64,000 nucleotides of DNA, taken from Sphingomonas abaci. GTDB taxonomy: Bacteria > Pseudomonadota > Alphaproteobacteria > Sphingomonadales > Sphingomonadaceae. Location: positions 248,001 through 312,000 of the forward strand of contig NZ_JACHNY010000001.1 in NCBI RefSeq assembly GCF_014199625.1, in the 5' to 3' direction. The translations under genes and the position numbers were made by a program. Shown one piece after another: positions 16,788 to 26,215 of this stretch (positions within the stretch are counted from its first letter, which is position 1; each line of letters opens with the position of its first letter). The notes beneath the pieces are model-generated. The model saw only the letters and a program-made list of their open reading frames with translations. It was not told where the DNA came from and did not search any database.

Positions 16788-17948
16788 GTGAACACGCGAC
16801 GTCCGAACGGGATGGCGGCGACGGCCGCCATGTCCCCGCCAGAGCGGCCGGGCCGGGAGCCGGACCGGGGGCTGGACCGGCGACTGGAGCGGATGTTCGA
16901 CTGGTTCACCGGCCTGCCCCGGCACGAGGCCGCCGAACTGCGCGCCGACATCATGGAAGCGGTCATGCTGAAGATGGCGGCGTTGCTGCTGTCCAGCGTC
17001 GGCATCTTCCTGATGAGCGGCATCGCCTACCACCTGACCCATGCGCGCTGGGCGCTGGGCTGGGGCATGTTGAACGGAGCGTTGTTCGTGGCCCGGCTCG
17101 TCACCGTCGCGCGGGCCGGTCGCACCACGCCCTTGCGGGTCGCGCGGCGCATATCGGCGCTGTCGATCCTGGCCTTTGTCGGCTTCGGCTTCGGTTGCGC
17201 CCGATGCTTCGCGAGCGGCGACACGACGTTGCAGGTGATGGCGGTGATCTCCGTCATGGCGACCGCCACCGGCATGGCGACCCGCTGGGCGGGCCTGCCC
17301 CGGCTCGCCGTGCCGGCGATCCTGGCCTATTCCCTGCCCTTCGCCGTCACCATGGCGCGGTCGGCCATCCCGCATGCGGAACTGCTGGCGGTGCAGTTCC
17401 TGATCGTCACCGCCGGTTCGATCACGCTGGCGCTGCAGACCCGGCGGAGCCTGATCTCGAATCTGCGCGCGCGGCGGCTGGCCCAACGCATGGCCGCGAC
17501 CGATCCGCTGACCGGCATCGGCAACCGCGCCGCCTTCGAAGCGGCGACGACGGCGATGCGGCATGGCGCGCCCTTCGCCCTGGTGTCGGTCGACCTGGAC
17601 CGGTTCAAGGCGGTGAACGACACCTTCGGCCACCTGATCGGCGACAAGGTGCTGTGCGAGGTTGCGCGACGCCTGATCGTGGCGGCCGGCGGCCATCTGG
17701 TCTTTCGCATGGGCGGCGACGAATTCATCATCCTGATCACCGACGGGCAGGACCCGGCGACAGTGGCCGACGCGGTACGCCGCGAGGTCCGCCGACCGAT
17801 GCCGGGCCTTGCCCCCCAGCCGCTGATGCTGACGGCAAGCGTCGGCACGGGCGCGGGCGTGGCCGGCCCCGACTGCCTCGACATCATCCTCCACCGCGCG
17901 GATGAGGAGCTCTATTCGACCAAGCGCGCCGGCACGGTCGTGGCCTGA
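16788..17948 (+). CDS. Membrane-anchored GGDEF diguanylate cyclase
   Basis: Protein of 386 residues. The first 55 residues are hydrophilic and Arg-rich. About five to six transmembrane helices follow between residues 60 and 220 (e.g. AALLLSSVGIFLMSGIAY, LLAVQFLIVTAGSITLAL). A GGDEF domain follows with DPLTGIGNRAAF, DLDRFKAVNDTFGH and intact signature FRMGGDEFI. The I-site Arg and Asp are absent (AGGHLVFR). GTG 16788 is used because it follows the purine-rich GGGGG and no in-frame ATG is near. No defined extracytoplasmic sensor domain is seen, so the membrane region itself may sense. It is a single gene next to tRNA-Pro and unrelated in sequence to the cyclase at 10325. Confidence 0.85.
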   Translation: MNTRRPNGMAATAAMSPPERPGREPDRGLDRRLERMFDWFTGLPRHEAAELRADIMEAVMLKMAALLLSSVGIFLMSGIAYHLTHARWALGWGMLNGALFVARLVTVARAGRTTPLRVARRISALSILAFVGFGFGCARCFASGDTTLQVMAVISVMATATGMATRWAGLPRLAVPAILAYSLPFAVTMARSAIPHAELLAVQFLIVTAGSITLALQTRRSLISNLRARRLAQRMAATDPLTGIGNRAAFEAATTAMRHGAPFALVSVDLDRFKAVNDTFGHLIGDKVLCEVARRLIVAAGGHLVFRMGGDEFIILITDGQDPATVADAVRREVRRPMPGLAPQPLMLTASVGTGAGVAGPDCLDIILHRADEELYSTKRAGTVVA

Positions 17949-18005
17949 TCCGGCAGGCCGGTCGCGCGGCCGGAACGACCCGGCGGACATGGTCATTGGA
18001 GTGGC

Positions 18006-18602
18006 ATGACCGCCAAGTGTGACAATCGCCCTTTCCCGACCATCCGCCGCCATCCGCCAGCCCGGGGGCAGCGACGCGCCGGATCCGGCCGCCGAGACTA
18101 TATCGTCATCTTCGGCGCGGCGGTCCGGCCGGGAGGGCGACCCAGCCCGGCGCTGCGCCTGCGGATCGAGGGGGCGCTCGCCTGGGCGCGCGATCATCCA
18201 GCCGCGATGCTGCTGCCGACCGGCGGCGTCGGCGCGCATGGCCCGGCCGAGGCGCTGGTCATGCGGCGCGTGCTGGTCGAGGCCGGCATCGCCGCGTCAC
18301 GCATCATCGTCGAACGCCATGGCCGGGACACGCTGGAGTCGGTGCGGCTTTGCCATCGCCTGTTGCAGGAGCGCGGCGATTGCCGGCGCGTCATCTGCTG
18401 CACCAGCCGCTATCACCAGCCGCGCTGTGCGCTGCTGTTCCGGCTGCTGGGCTACCGCGTCGTGATCCCGGACGTGCCGCGCCGCATGGGCCGGCTGTCG
18501 CGCCGCAGCTATGGCCGGATGGTCGCGCGCGAGGTCGCGGCGACGCCCTATGACGGGCTGCTCCTGCTCCTCGGCGGCGACGCGGCGGAGACCTTGGCCT
18601 GA
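18006..18602 (+). CDS. YdcF/ElyC-SanA family protein (DUF218)
   Basis: Protein of 198 residues with a Rossmann-like DUF218 domain. It shows the family blocks YIVIFGAAVRPGGRPSPALRLR, shortened here only in that flanks differ, then LLPTGGVGAHGPAEA, SRIIVERHGRDTLESV and CTSRYHQPRCALLFRLLG. Homologues act around the envelope, but no enzymatic reaction is established. The long Arg-rich N-terminus (about 30 residues) may not all be translated. It lies 57 bases after the GGDEF gene, possibly co-transcribed, and converges with the MFS gene. Confidence 0.75.
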   Translation: MTAKCDNRPFPTIRRHPPARGQRRAGSGRRDYIVIFGAAVRPGGRPSPALRLRIEGALAWARDHPAAMLLPTGGVGAHGPAEALVMRRVLVEAGIAASRIIVERHGRDTLESVRLCHRLLQERGDCRRVICCTSRYHQPRCALLFRLLGYRVVIPDVPRRMGRLSRRSYGRMVAREVAATPYDGLLLLLGGDAAETLA

Positions 18603-18630
18603 CCGCCTGCACCGCGGCCGGGCGACCACC

Positions 18631-19827
18631 TCACCGCCCGGTCCGGACGGCGAGCATGGCCAGTCCGCCGCCCGCCGTCAGCATGGCCAGCACCAGCATC
18701 ACCCCGGCGAAATCGCGCGGCGTCGCCAGCAGCCAGGCGAGCGGCGGCCCGAGCAGCGACGGAAGCGTATTGGCGAGGTTGAGCAGACCCAGATCGCGGC
18801 CGCGATGGCGGGGATCGGGGAGCAGCAGCATCGCCACCCCGGCCTGGAGCGCGACGAACACCGACGATCCTATGGCATAGACGGCGAACGCCGCCGCCCC
18901 ACTCGGCCAGTTCGACGCCAGCGCCATGCCGACCAGCCCCGCCGCCGCGACCAGTGCCGCCAGCAGCAGCGCCGGCTTGCGTCGCCGGGTGAGGTCGGAC
19001 AGCCGGCCGAGCAGCAGGGCGAGCGGCAGCGGGATCAGGAACGCCACGACCAGCAGATGCCCGATCCGCGCCGGCAGCATCGCCCATTCCGCCAGCGTCG
19101 TGACGCTCTCGAAATAATAAAGGAGATAGGTCTGGGTGACGACCCCGGCGATCTGGACGAGCAACCGCGCGACGCCGGCGAGGACCAGGTCGCGGCGCGC
19201 CAGCGGAGCATCGGCGCTTCGCGCATCTCGCGGCGCCGCCGAGCGCCGACCAGTCAGGAGCAGCGGCATCATGCAGGCGGCGACGAGGACCGGCACGGCT
19301 GCGAACCGTCCCCCCTCCGGCAGCAGCGCCTGCCCGACGAGCAGCGCCGACACGCCCGACGCCACCGGATTGCCCAAGGCGAGCAGGCCGCCGCCGATAC
19401 CCTTCTGCGCGTCCGGCACCTCCTCCGCCATGATCGCCATCATCGGCGACAGCAGCGCGTTGACCGCCGCCTGGAAGGCGACGACCGCCACGACCAGCGC
19501 CGTCGGGGTCGACGCCAGTGCGATCCCCGCATAGCTGATCGCGGTCGCGATGAGGCCGCCGGCCACCCAGCCCCGCCGCCCGCCGCCCCGGGCGACCGAC
19601 CGGTCGCTCAGCCAGCCGAACAGGATGTTCGACAGGCTGGCCGCGATCGCGCCGGCGACGACCGTCGCCGTGAACAGGCCGATCCGCGCATCGCCGCTCA
19701 ACCGTTCCACCTTGATGGGCAGCAACAGCGTGAGGAGCGGCAGATAGGCTATCACCCCGCCCACATTCGCCAGCGCCATCACGCTGAGAAAGGTCCGCGA
19801 TCGCAGCGGGATGCAAGACGTCGTCAT
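18631..19827 (-). CDS. MFS transporter
   Basis: Integral membrane protein of 398 residues with about 12 hydrophobic helices in two bundles. Loop 2-3 carries the MFS signature GWLSDRSVARGGGRR, and the equivalent loop of the second half is GRLSDLTRRRK. ATG 19827 is preferred to ATG 19833 because AGGG is 7 bases from it and only 1 from the other. It follows the GH3 gene by 43 bases on the same strand and is probably co-transcribed. Import of the sugar released by the GH3 enzyme is the natural inference; the substrate itself cannot be read. Confidence 0.8.
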   Translation of the reverse strand: MTTSCIPLRSRTFLSVMALANVGGVIAYLPLLTLLLPIKVERLSGDARIGLFTATVVAGAIAASLSNILFGWLSDRSVARGGGRRGWVAGGLIATAISYAGIALASTPTALVVAVVAFQAAVNALLSPMMAIMAEEVPDAQKGIGGGLLALGNPVASGVSALLVGQALLPEGGRFAAVPVLVAACMMPLLLTGRRSAAPRDARSADAPLARRDLVLAGVARLLVQIAGVVTQTYLLYYFESVTTLAEWAMLPARIGHLLVVAFLIPLPLALLLGRLSDLTRRRKPALLLAALVAAAGLVGMALASNWPSGAAAFAVYAIGSSVFVALQAGVAMLLLPDPRHRGRDLGLLNLANTLPSLLGPPLAWLLATPRDFAGVMLVLAMLTAGGGLAMLAVRTGR

Positions 19828-19870
19828 CGACATGCCCTGCCCGGCTTCACGCCGCCGGGCAATGACCGGA

Positions 19871-22138
19871 TCATGGCTTCATCGTCTGCGCCTCCAGCGT
19901 GGCGGTCGACACCATCGTCCGGTCGGCGGCATCGTGGGCCAGGGCGACGCGATAGCGGCCGGCCGCGATCCGCCAGCCCGGCAGCCCGGTGTCGTAGTCG
20001 GCGACGATGCGCGGTTCGGCGGTCAGCGTGATCCGCCGCGTCTCGCCCGGTGCCAAAGCCACCCGCGTGAAGGCGCCGAGCCGCATCGGCGCGGTCCCAC
20101 CCTCGCGCCCCACATAGATTTGCGGCACGTCCACGCCGGCGCGCGCGCCGGTATTCACCACCTCGAATGTCACGCTCAGCGTCCGGCCGCCGCGCACCAC
20201 CGGGTTGCGATAGGCGAAGTGCGTGTAGGTGAGCCCGTGGCCGAAGGGAAAGAGCGGCATCAGTCCCTTCTTCTCATACCAGCGATAGCCGACATCCGCC
20301 CCCTCGACATAGTCGACCGGGAAACTCTCCAGCGTATAGCCGGCGGCGGCGGCGGGATTGGCGGCGGCGGCGGCCTGTAGCCCGGTCATGCGGTCGAGCC
20401 CGATCGGACGCGGTCGCGGCGGTTGCGAGGCATCGGCCGGAAAGGTGATCGGCAGCCGGCCCGACGGCGACACCCGCCCGGTCAGGATCGCGGCGATCGC
20501 CTCGCCGCCGCGCTGGCCGGGATACCAGGCCTGCACCACCGCCGGCACCTTGGCGATCCACGGCATCAGCACCGGTCCGCCCGTCTCCATAACGGCCACC
20601 GTGCGGGGCTGCGCCGCCGCGATCGCCTCGATCAGCGCGTCCTGATGGTTCGGCAGGCGCAGGTCCGGCACGTCGTCCGCCTCCGTCGTCCACTGCGTAG
20701 CGAAGACGATGGCGAGGTCCGCAGCCTTCGCCGCCTCGACGGTGGCATTGAGGCTACGCCCGTCGATCCAGTCGACCCGCACCCCCGGCAGCGCCTTGCG
20801 CAGCGCCTGGAGCGGCGAGGAGGCATGATAGGTGATCCGCGCGAACGAGGCCGAGCCGCCGGTCGACAGCGGGATCTCGACCGGCGCGCCGCCGACCGAT
20901 CGCACCTGGCTGGAGCCGCCGCCCGATAGCACGCCGACATCGGCATTGCCGCCGATCACGACGATGCGCTTCGCGGTGCGGGCGATCGGCAGCAGGTCGC
21001 CGTCATTCTTGAGCAGCACGATCCCCGCCTCGGCGGTCCGCTGCGCGACCTCGGCATGGGCGGCATAATCGGGCGTGATCGCCTTGGCCGGCATGGCCGC
21101 CGCGAAGGCCCCGGTCTCGATCAACCCGGTCAGGTAGCGCGCGGCCATGTCGTCGATCCGCGCCACCGGCACCTGCCCCTTTTCGACCGCCTGCCGAAGC
21201 GGCGCGCCGAAATAGATCGCCTTGTCCAGTTCCTGGCCCGATTGTTGGTCGAGCCCGGCATTGGCGGCCTTCACGGTGGAATGGACCGCGCCCCAGTCGC
21301 TCATCACCCAGCCCTGATAGCCCCAGTCGCGCTTCAGCACGTCGGTGAGCAGATGCTTGTTCTCGCACGCCCAGTCGCCATTGACCTTGTTGTAGGCGCA
21401 CATCACCGAGCCGGGCCGGCCGCGCTCGATCGCGATCTGGAAGGCGAGCAGGTCGCTCATCCGCAGCGCCGCCTCGCCGATCCGCGCATCGACCACGGTG
21501 CGGCCGGTTTCCTGCGCGTTGAGCGCGTAATGCTTGATGGTGGACACGATCCGGTTCGACTGGACGCCGGCGATATGCGCGCCGCCCAGCAGGCCGGCGA
21601 GCAGCGGGTCCTCGCCTAGATATTCGAAGTTGCGGCCGTTCCAGGGATCGCGGGTCAGGTTGACGCCGCCCGCGAGCAGCACGTTGAAGCGCTTGTCGCG
21701 CGCCTCCGCCCCGATCATCGCGCCGCCCGCGCGTGCGATCGCGGGATCGAAGCTGGCCGCCGTCGCCAGGCTGGAGGGCAAGGCGGTGGCGACGTCGCCC
21801 TTGCGCTGCTCGACCTGGTTGGCGACGCCGAGCGACGCGTCGCTCTCGCGCACCAGCGGGATGCCCAGCCGTGGGATGCCGTCGACATGGCCCGCCGAGG
21901 GGATCAGTTCGTTCGCGGTCTTGCCGGCCGCCATCGGCGGGAACAGGCCGTGGAGCAGCGCGATCTTCTCGTCGAGCGTCATCCGCGCCACCAGGGCGTC
22001 GGCGCGCGACCGCGCGTCCGAGACCCGCGCACCAGCCGCCTGCCCGGCCCGCACCTGCGCCGTCGTCCCTGCCGCGCCACACAGCGCGACGCCCAGCGCC
22101 GCCATCGAAATCCAATGCGTCCGTCGTCCAGCGATCAT
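19871..22138 (-). CDS. Glycoside hydrolase family 3 (beta-glycosidase), secreted
   Basis: Protein of 755 residues that would release terminal beta-linked sugars in the periplasm. A signal peptide is likely (HWISMAALGVALCGAAG, about 8-24). The GH3 N-terminal barrel includes KHYALNAQETGR and the nucleophile Asp in GWVMSDWGAVHS. The C-terminal alpha/beta domain and fibronectin-like domain follow, with FGHGLTYTHFAYR. Length fits the family (700-800). GGAGG lies 7 bases before ATG 22138. It is divergent from the TonB-dependent receptor across LacI-type operators and is followed by an MFS transporter. The likely role is hydrolysis of an oligosaccharide taken up by the receptor. Beta-glucosidase and beta-xylosidase activities cannot be separated by eye. 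Confidence 0.88.
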   Translation of the reverse strand: MIAGRRTHWISMAALGVALCGAAGTTAQVRAGQAAGARVSDARSRADALVARMTLDEKIALLHGLFPPMAAGKTANELIPSAGHVDGIPRLGIPLVRESDASLGVANQVEQRKGDVATALPSSLATAASFDPAIARAGGAMIGAEARDKRFNVLLAGGVNLTRDPWNGRNFEYLGEDPLLAGLLGGAHIAGVQSNRIVSTIKHYALNAQETGRTVVDARIGEAALRMSDLLAFQIAIERGRPGSVMCAYNKVNGDWACENKHLLTDVLKRDWGYQGWVMSDWGAVHSTVKAANAGLDQQSGQELDKAIYFGAPLRQAVEKGQVPVARIDDMAARYLTGLIETGAFAAAMPAKAITPDYAAHAEVAQRTAEAGIVLLKNDGDLLPIARTAKRIVVIGGNADVGVLSGGGSSQVRSVGGAPVEIPLSTGGSASFARITYHASSPLQALRKALPGVRVDWIDGRSLNATVEAAKAADLAIVFATQWTTEADDVPDLRLPNHQDALIEAIAAAQPRTVAVMETGGPVLMPWIAKVPAVVQAWYPGQRGGEAIAAILTGRVSPSGRLPITFPADASQPPRPRPIGLDRMTGLQAAAAANPAAAAGYTLESFPVDYVEGADVGYRWYEKKGLMPLFPFGHGLTYTHFAYRNPVVRGGRTLSVTFEVVNTGARAGVDVPQIYVGREGGTAPMRLGAFTRVALAPGETRRITLTAEPRIVADYDTGLPGWRIAAGRYRVALAHDAADRTMVSTATLEAQTMKP

Positions 22139-22199
22139 GCGATCCTCCCCATGATGGGCCGCCTTCCGCAGCCTTTATGTGGCTCTGTAAGCACACCGA

Positions 22200-22279
22200 G
22201 TGAACGTTCACAACCATGCAGTTTCAATCTGCAAGAGCCGCTTGACAGCAACGTTGTCCTAAGCGAAGTGAACGTTCTC
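22200..22279. promoter_or_regulatory. Divergent promoter region with two LacI-type operators
   Basis: The 185-base gap between the GH3 and receptor genes contains a perfect palindrome, GTGAACGTTCAC (22200-22211), and a near copy, GTGAACGTTCTC (22268-22279), whose starts are 68 bases apart. A weaker AACGTT-centred element is at 22248-22258. The CG-centred palindrome is typical of LacI-family regulators, and a LacI gene is present at 28723. A TTGACA -35 box at 22242-22247 faces the receptor gene; its -10 would fall on or next to the second operator, which fits repression. Looping between the two sites is possible. Confidence 0.7.
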
Positions 22280-22323
22280 AACGACACGGCCGCAGACCGT
22301 GCGACATACAGGGGAGGTTCTTC

Positions 22324-25300
22324 ATGCGTAGCGCCCACGCTCGCCTGCTTTCGCAATTCGCCATCACCGTCTCCACCATCGCGCTCACCGCACTGCCCGG
22401 CATCGCGCACGCGCAGGATGCGGCCGCCACGATGGGCGCGCCCGGCCCGTCCGAGACCGACCCCCAGCCCGCGACCAGCGACGGCGCGGCCGGTCAGGCG
22501 GATGGCGACATCGTCGTCACCGGCATCCGTGCTTCGCTTCGCGACTCGATCAATATCAAGCGCAACGGTCAGGGCATCGTCGATGCGATCAGCGCCGAGG
22601 ATATGGGCAAGTTCCCCGACACCAACCTGGCCGAGTCGCTCCAGCGCATCACCGGCGTGTCGATCGACCGGTCGAACGGCGAAGGCCAGTTCGTCACCGT
22701 GCGCGGCTTTGGCCCGGAATATAACCTCGTCACGCTGAACGGGCGGCAGATGCCGACCTCGACGATCGGCGACGGCAACGGCGCGCCCGCCTCGCGCTCG
22801 TTCGACTTCGCCAACCTGGCGTCCGAAGGCGTCGCGGCGCTCGAAGTGTACAAGTCGGGCCGCGCCACGGTGCCGACCGGCGGCATCGGCTCGACCATCA
22901 ACATCCGCACCCCCCGCCCGCTCGACAAGCCGGGCCTGCGCGGCTCGATCTCGGCGCGCGGCGTCGTCGACACTTCGCAAAACGGCAAGAAGGACATCAC
23001 GCCCGAGGTGTCGGGCATCCTCTCCGACACCTTCGCCGACGACCGGATCGGCATCCTGGTCACCGGTGCGTACCAGCGCCGCAACTTCAGCGCCAATTCC
23101 GCCAATATCGGCTGGCGCGACGGCTATCTGGGCAACGAGAACAACTGGGGGTCGCTGGCGATGCCGGGCGACCCGCGCTACGCCAACATCACCAACCGCC
23201 CCGACGCGACCGATGTCTACCAGGTGCCGCAGAATGGCGGCTATGACGTGGTCAACGGCCGGCGCGAGCGCATCAACGGCCAGGCGGTGCTGCAATTCCG
23301 CCCGACCGACCAGCTGACCGCGACGGTCGACTATACCTATTCGCGCAACACCATCGACATCCGCGACAACAGCGTCGGCATCTGGTACAACCACAACGAT
23401 ACGTTGAGCGCCTGGACCGACGGCCCGGTCGCCGGCCCGATCTTCTACACCGAGCGGTTCGGCGCGGGTGAGGCCAAGGACCTGGCCTATTCCGCCTCGC
23501 AGACGGCGGTGCGCAGCGAGAACAAGTCGCTGGGCGGCAACCTGACCTGGAACGCGCCGGGCGGCGTGACGATGACGCTCGATGCGCATCATTCGACCGC
23601 GGTGTCGAAGCCCAACAGCCCCTATGGCAACAGCAACTCGGTCGGCACGGCGGTGTTCGGCATCCAGAACCAGACGCTGAACTTCGACAACGACCTGCCG
23701 GTCATCTCGTACAACATGTATCCCGGCATCGATCCGCTGAACGCGGCGAACATCGTGCCGACCGGCAACGCCTTCCGCAATTCCTACTTCCGCGACCGGA
23801 TCAACCAGGTCCAGGTGCGCGGCCATTACGACCATGGCCACGGCGTCATGGACAGCCTGGACTGGGGCGCGGAATATACCGACAACAAGGTCCGCTCGGC
23901 CTATAGCGTGCTCCAGAACGACACCTGGGGCGGCACCGGCGGCGACAGCGCGGCGCAGCGCGCGGCGGCAGCGGCGCTCCTGCCCGACAGCCTGTTCACG
24001 CTGACCGGCATTCCCGACAAGTTCAAGGGCATCAGCGGCGCGAACGACCCCAACATCATCAAGTCCTTCTACAGCTTCGACCTGCCCAGCGTCGTCAAGC
24101 TGCTCGACGATGCTTACAACATCTGCGGCGGCAACGGGCAGTGCCTGATCCCGTACAATACGGACTCGCGCATCCGCGAGAAGACGATGTCGGCCTATGC
24201 CCAGTTCAACGGCAAGTTCGACCTGTTCTCGCGCACCGCGCACCTGATCGCGGGCCTGCGGTTCGAGAACACGACCGTCTCCGCCTCGGCGCTGGTGCCG
24301 ACCCCGGTCGGCGCGCGACAGAATTCGCAGAACGAGTTCAACGTGCTGTTCGAGGGCAGCGGCTTCACGACCTTCAAGGGCAGCTACCAGAACTGGCTTC
24401 CCTCGGTCGATTTCGACGTCCAGCCGCTGGAGAACGTGAAGCTGCGGGCCTCGTACAGCCACACCATCACCCGCGCGGATTATGGCAGCCTGCAGGGCGG
24501 TCGCCGCATCGACCAGCTCTTCCGCGTCGGCGGCGGCACCGGCGCGGTCGGCAATCCCGGCCTCGTCCCGTACAAGTCCAAGAACATCGACCTGTCGGCG
24601 GAGTGGTACTATACCAGCGACAGCTATCTCTCGGTTGGCTACTTCCACAAGGATGTGTCCAACTATATCGGCCAGACCCAGGTGAACACGACGCTGCCGG
24701 GCATCACCACGCCCGTCGGCGGCCCGCGCTATCAGGCCGCGATCGCCGCGCTGACCGCCGCCGGCCGCGACCTGACCTTCGCCAACATCCGCGACTTCAT
24801 CGGCACGGCCTATCCGACCACCGTGACCCGCGATGCGCAGGGCAACCCGGTGACGATCCTGGCGCAGCCGAACGATCCATCCGTCAATTTCGTCGTCTCG
24901 ACGCCGTTCAACAGCGACTTGACCGCCGCGGTCGACGGGTTCGAATTCGCCGTCCAGCATAATTTCTGGGACACCGGCTTCGGCACGATCCTCAACTACA
25001 CGATCGTGAACGGCAACCGGACGTACAACAACCAGTTGCCCTCCACCGTGTCGCAGTTCGCGATCACCGGCCTGTCGGACAGCGCCAACGCGGTCCTGTT
25101 CTTCGACAAATACGGGATCAACGCGCGTGCCGCCTATAACTGGCGCAAGGGTTATCTGGCCGGGGCCGGGACCAACCCGGTCTATGTCAACACCTATGGC
25201 CAGCTCGACGGGACGGCGAGCTATGCGATCACGCCCAACGTCACCATCTTCGCCGAGGGGATCAACATCCTGGGCGAGAATCGCGGCGGCCATCTGCGCT

Positions 25301-25371
25301 CCAACCGCAATATCAATTTCGTGACCAAGCAGGACGCGCGCTATTCCGCGGGCGTGCGCTTCACCTTCTGA
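22324..25371 (+). CDS. TonB-dependent receptor, Caulobacter/Xanthomonas carbohydrate type
   Basis: Outer-membrane receptor of 1015 residues. The signal peptide ends at about residue 31 (GIAHAQ). A Gly/Pro-rich linker leads to a TonB-box-like DGDIVVTGIRASLRDS, then the plug domain with LAESLQRITGVSIDRS and TVRGFGPEYNLVTLNGRQMP. A long beta-barrel ends in Phe (SAGVRFTF), the usual last residue for outer-membrane insertion. The length and the IRASLRDSINIKR segment place it in the large Caulobacter/Bacteroidetes-like group that takes up plant oligosaccharides, not siderophores. ATG 22324 follows GGGGAGG. An intrinsic terminator follows the gene. Expression is probably controlled by the LacI operators upstream. 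Confidence 0.9.
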   Translation: MRSAHARLLSQFAITVSTIALTALPGIAHAQDAAATMGAPGPSETDPQPATSDGAAGQADGDIVVTGIRASLRDSINIKRNGQGIVDAISAEDMGKFPDTNLAESLQRITGVSIDRSNGEGQFVTVRGFGPEYNLVTLNGRQMPTSTIGDGNGAPASRSFDFANLASEGVAALEVYKSGRATVPTGGIGSTINIRTPRPLDKPGLRGSISARGVVDTSQNGKKDITPEVSGILSDTFADDRIGILVTGAYQRRNFSANSANIGWRDGYLGNENNWGSLAMPGDPRYANITNRPDATDVYQVPQNGGYDVVNGRRERINGQAVLQFRPTDQLTATVDYTYSRNTIDIRDNSVGIWYNHNDTLSAWTDGPVAGPIFYTERFGAGEAKDLAYSASQTAVRSENKSLGGNLTWNAPGGVTMTLDAHHSTAVSKPNSPYGNSNSVGTAVFGIQNQTLNFDNDLPVISYNMYPGIDPLNAANIVPTGNAFRNSYFRDRINQVQVRGHYDHGHGVMDSLDWGAEYTDNKVRSAYSVLQNDTWGGTGGDSAAQRAAAAALLPDSLFTLTGIPDKFKGISGANDPNIIKSFYSFDLPSVVKLLDDAYNICGGNGQCLIPYNTDSRIREKTMSAYAQFNGKFDLFSRTAHLIAGLRFENTTVSASALVPTPVGARQNSQNEFNVLFEGSGFTTFKGSYQNWLPSVDFDVQPLENVKLRASYSHTITRADYGSLQGGRRIDQLFRVGGGTGAVGNPGLVPYKSKNIDLSAEWYYTSDSYLSVGYFHKDVSNYIGQTQVNTTLPGITTPVGGPRYQAAIAALTAAGRDLTFANIRDFIGTAYPTTVTRDAQGNPVTILAQPNDPSVNFVVSTPFNSDLTAAVDGFEFAVQHNFWDTGFGTILNYTIVNGNRTYNNQLPSTVSQFAITGLSDSANAVLFFDKYGINARAAYNWRKGYLAGAGTNPVYVNTYGQLDGTASYAITPNVTIFAEGINILGENRGGHLRSNRNINFVTKQDARYSAGVRFTF

Positions 25372-25386
25372 GTTCCCCCACGGCCT

Positions 25387-25420
25387 GCCAGCCTTCCCCA
25401 CCGGGAAGGCTGGCTTTTTT
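25387..25420 (+). terminator. Intrinsic terminator after the TonB-dependent receptor
   Basis: A perfect 12-base stem, GCCAGCCTTCCC (25387-25398) and GGGAAGGCTGGC (25403-25414), with a 4-base loop is followed directly by six T residues (25415-25420). It lies 15 bases after the receptor stop and 67 bases before SapC, so it should limit the amount of downstream transcript relative to the receptor. Confidence 0.92.
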
Positions 25421-25486
25421 CGTGCGGGACCGGCACGTCTGCGCACGGTCCGGCCGCCGGACGTCCAACGACGAGAGTTGCCTTCG

Positions 25487-26215
25487 ATGACCAGCCAGCA
25501 CGCGATCCTGACCGCCGAGGCGCACCGCGACCTGACCATCCGCACCGAGCGGGCGGCGGCGCTGGGCGATGCGGCGATGTGCTGCATCACCGTGCCCGAT
25601 GAATTCCGCGCGGTGCAGAGCGAATATCCGATCCTGTTCCGCCTGAGCGACACCCGCGACCGCTTCACCGCGCTGGCGATGTTCGGATTCGAAAATGGCG
25701 AAAACCTGTTCCTGGAGGATGGCCGGTGGGACGCGCGCTATCGCCCGCTGGCGATAGAGATCCAGCCCTTCCTGATCGGCGGCTCGCCGACCGACGACGG
25801 CATCGGCCAAGTCCATATCGACCTGTCCTCCCCCCGTATCGACCAGGGCGGCCAGGGCGAGCGACTGTTCGACACGATGGGCCGGCCGACCCCTTATCTG
25901 GACCGGGTCGCCGGCCTGCTCGGCACGCTGGACCAGGGCTATCGCGCCGCGCCCGACTTCTTCGCCGCGCTCCAGCGCCACGACCTGCTCGAACCCTTCA
26001 CGCTCGACGTGACGCTGGACGACGGGTCGCGCAACCAGCTGGTCGGCTTCCACATCATCGCCGAAGATCGGCTGGCGACGCTGGACGCGGGCATGCTGGC
26101 GGAGCTGAACGCGGCCGGCCATCTGCTGCCGATCTACATGGCCATCGCATCGCTCGAACAGTTCGGCGAGCTGGTCGGGCGGCGCAATCGACGGATCGCG
26201 CATGGCCGGGGCTGA
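25487..26215 (+). CDS. SapC family protein
   Basis: Protein of 242 residues matching the SapC family (named from a Campylobacter S-layer gene cluster). Features are FRAVQSEYPILFR, MFGFENGENLFL, PFLIGG and a C-terminal segment ending MAIASLEQFGELV. No signal peptide or membrane segment is seen, so it is probably cytoplasmic. ATG 25487 is chosen over TTG 25478. It overlaps the cupin-like gene by 14 bases and begins a four-gene run SapC/cupin-like/halogenase/LacI. The biochemical role in this setting is unknown; the repeated association with TonB-dependent receptors suggests a part in receptor-linked carbohydrate use. Confidence 0.8.
   Translation: MTSQHAILTAEAHRDLTIRTERAAALGDAAMCCITVPDEFRAVQSEYPILFRLSDTRDRFTALAMFGFENGENLFLEDGRWDARYRPLAIEIQPFLIGGSPTDDGIGQVHIDLSSPRIDQGGQGERLFDTMGRPTPYLDRVAGLLGTLDQGYRAAPDFFAALQRHDLLEPFTLDVTLDDGSRNQLVGFHIIAEDRLATLDAGMLAELNAAGHLLPIYMAIASLEQFGELVGRRNRRIAHGRG

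Noticed and set aside
18511..20031. 506-codon plus-strand frame opposite the MFS and GH3 genes
   Set aside because: Low-complexity Arg/Gln-rich product with no domain; the minus-strand transporter is clearly real.
22135..25668. 1177-codon minus-strand frame opposite the TonB-dependent receptor
   Set aside because: The receptor on the plus strand has signal peptide, plug and terminal Phe. The antisense frame is Arg/Val/Ala/Asp-rich without any domain, as expected from GC-rich shadow coding.
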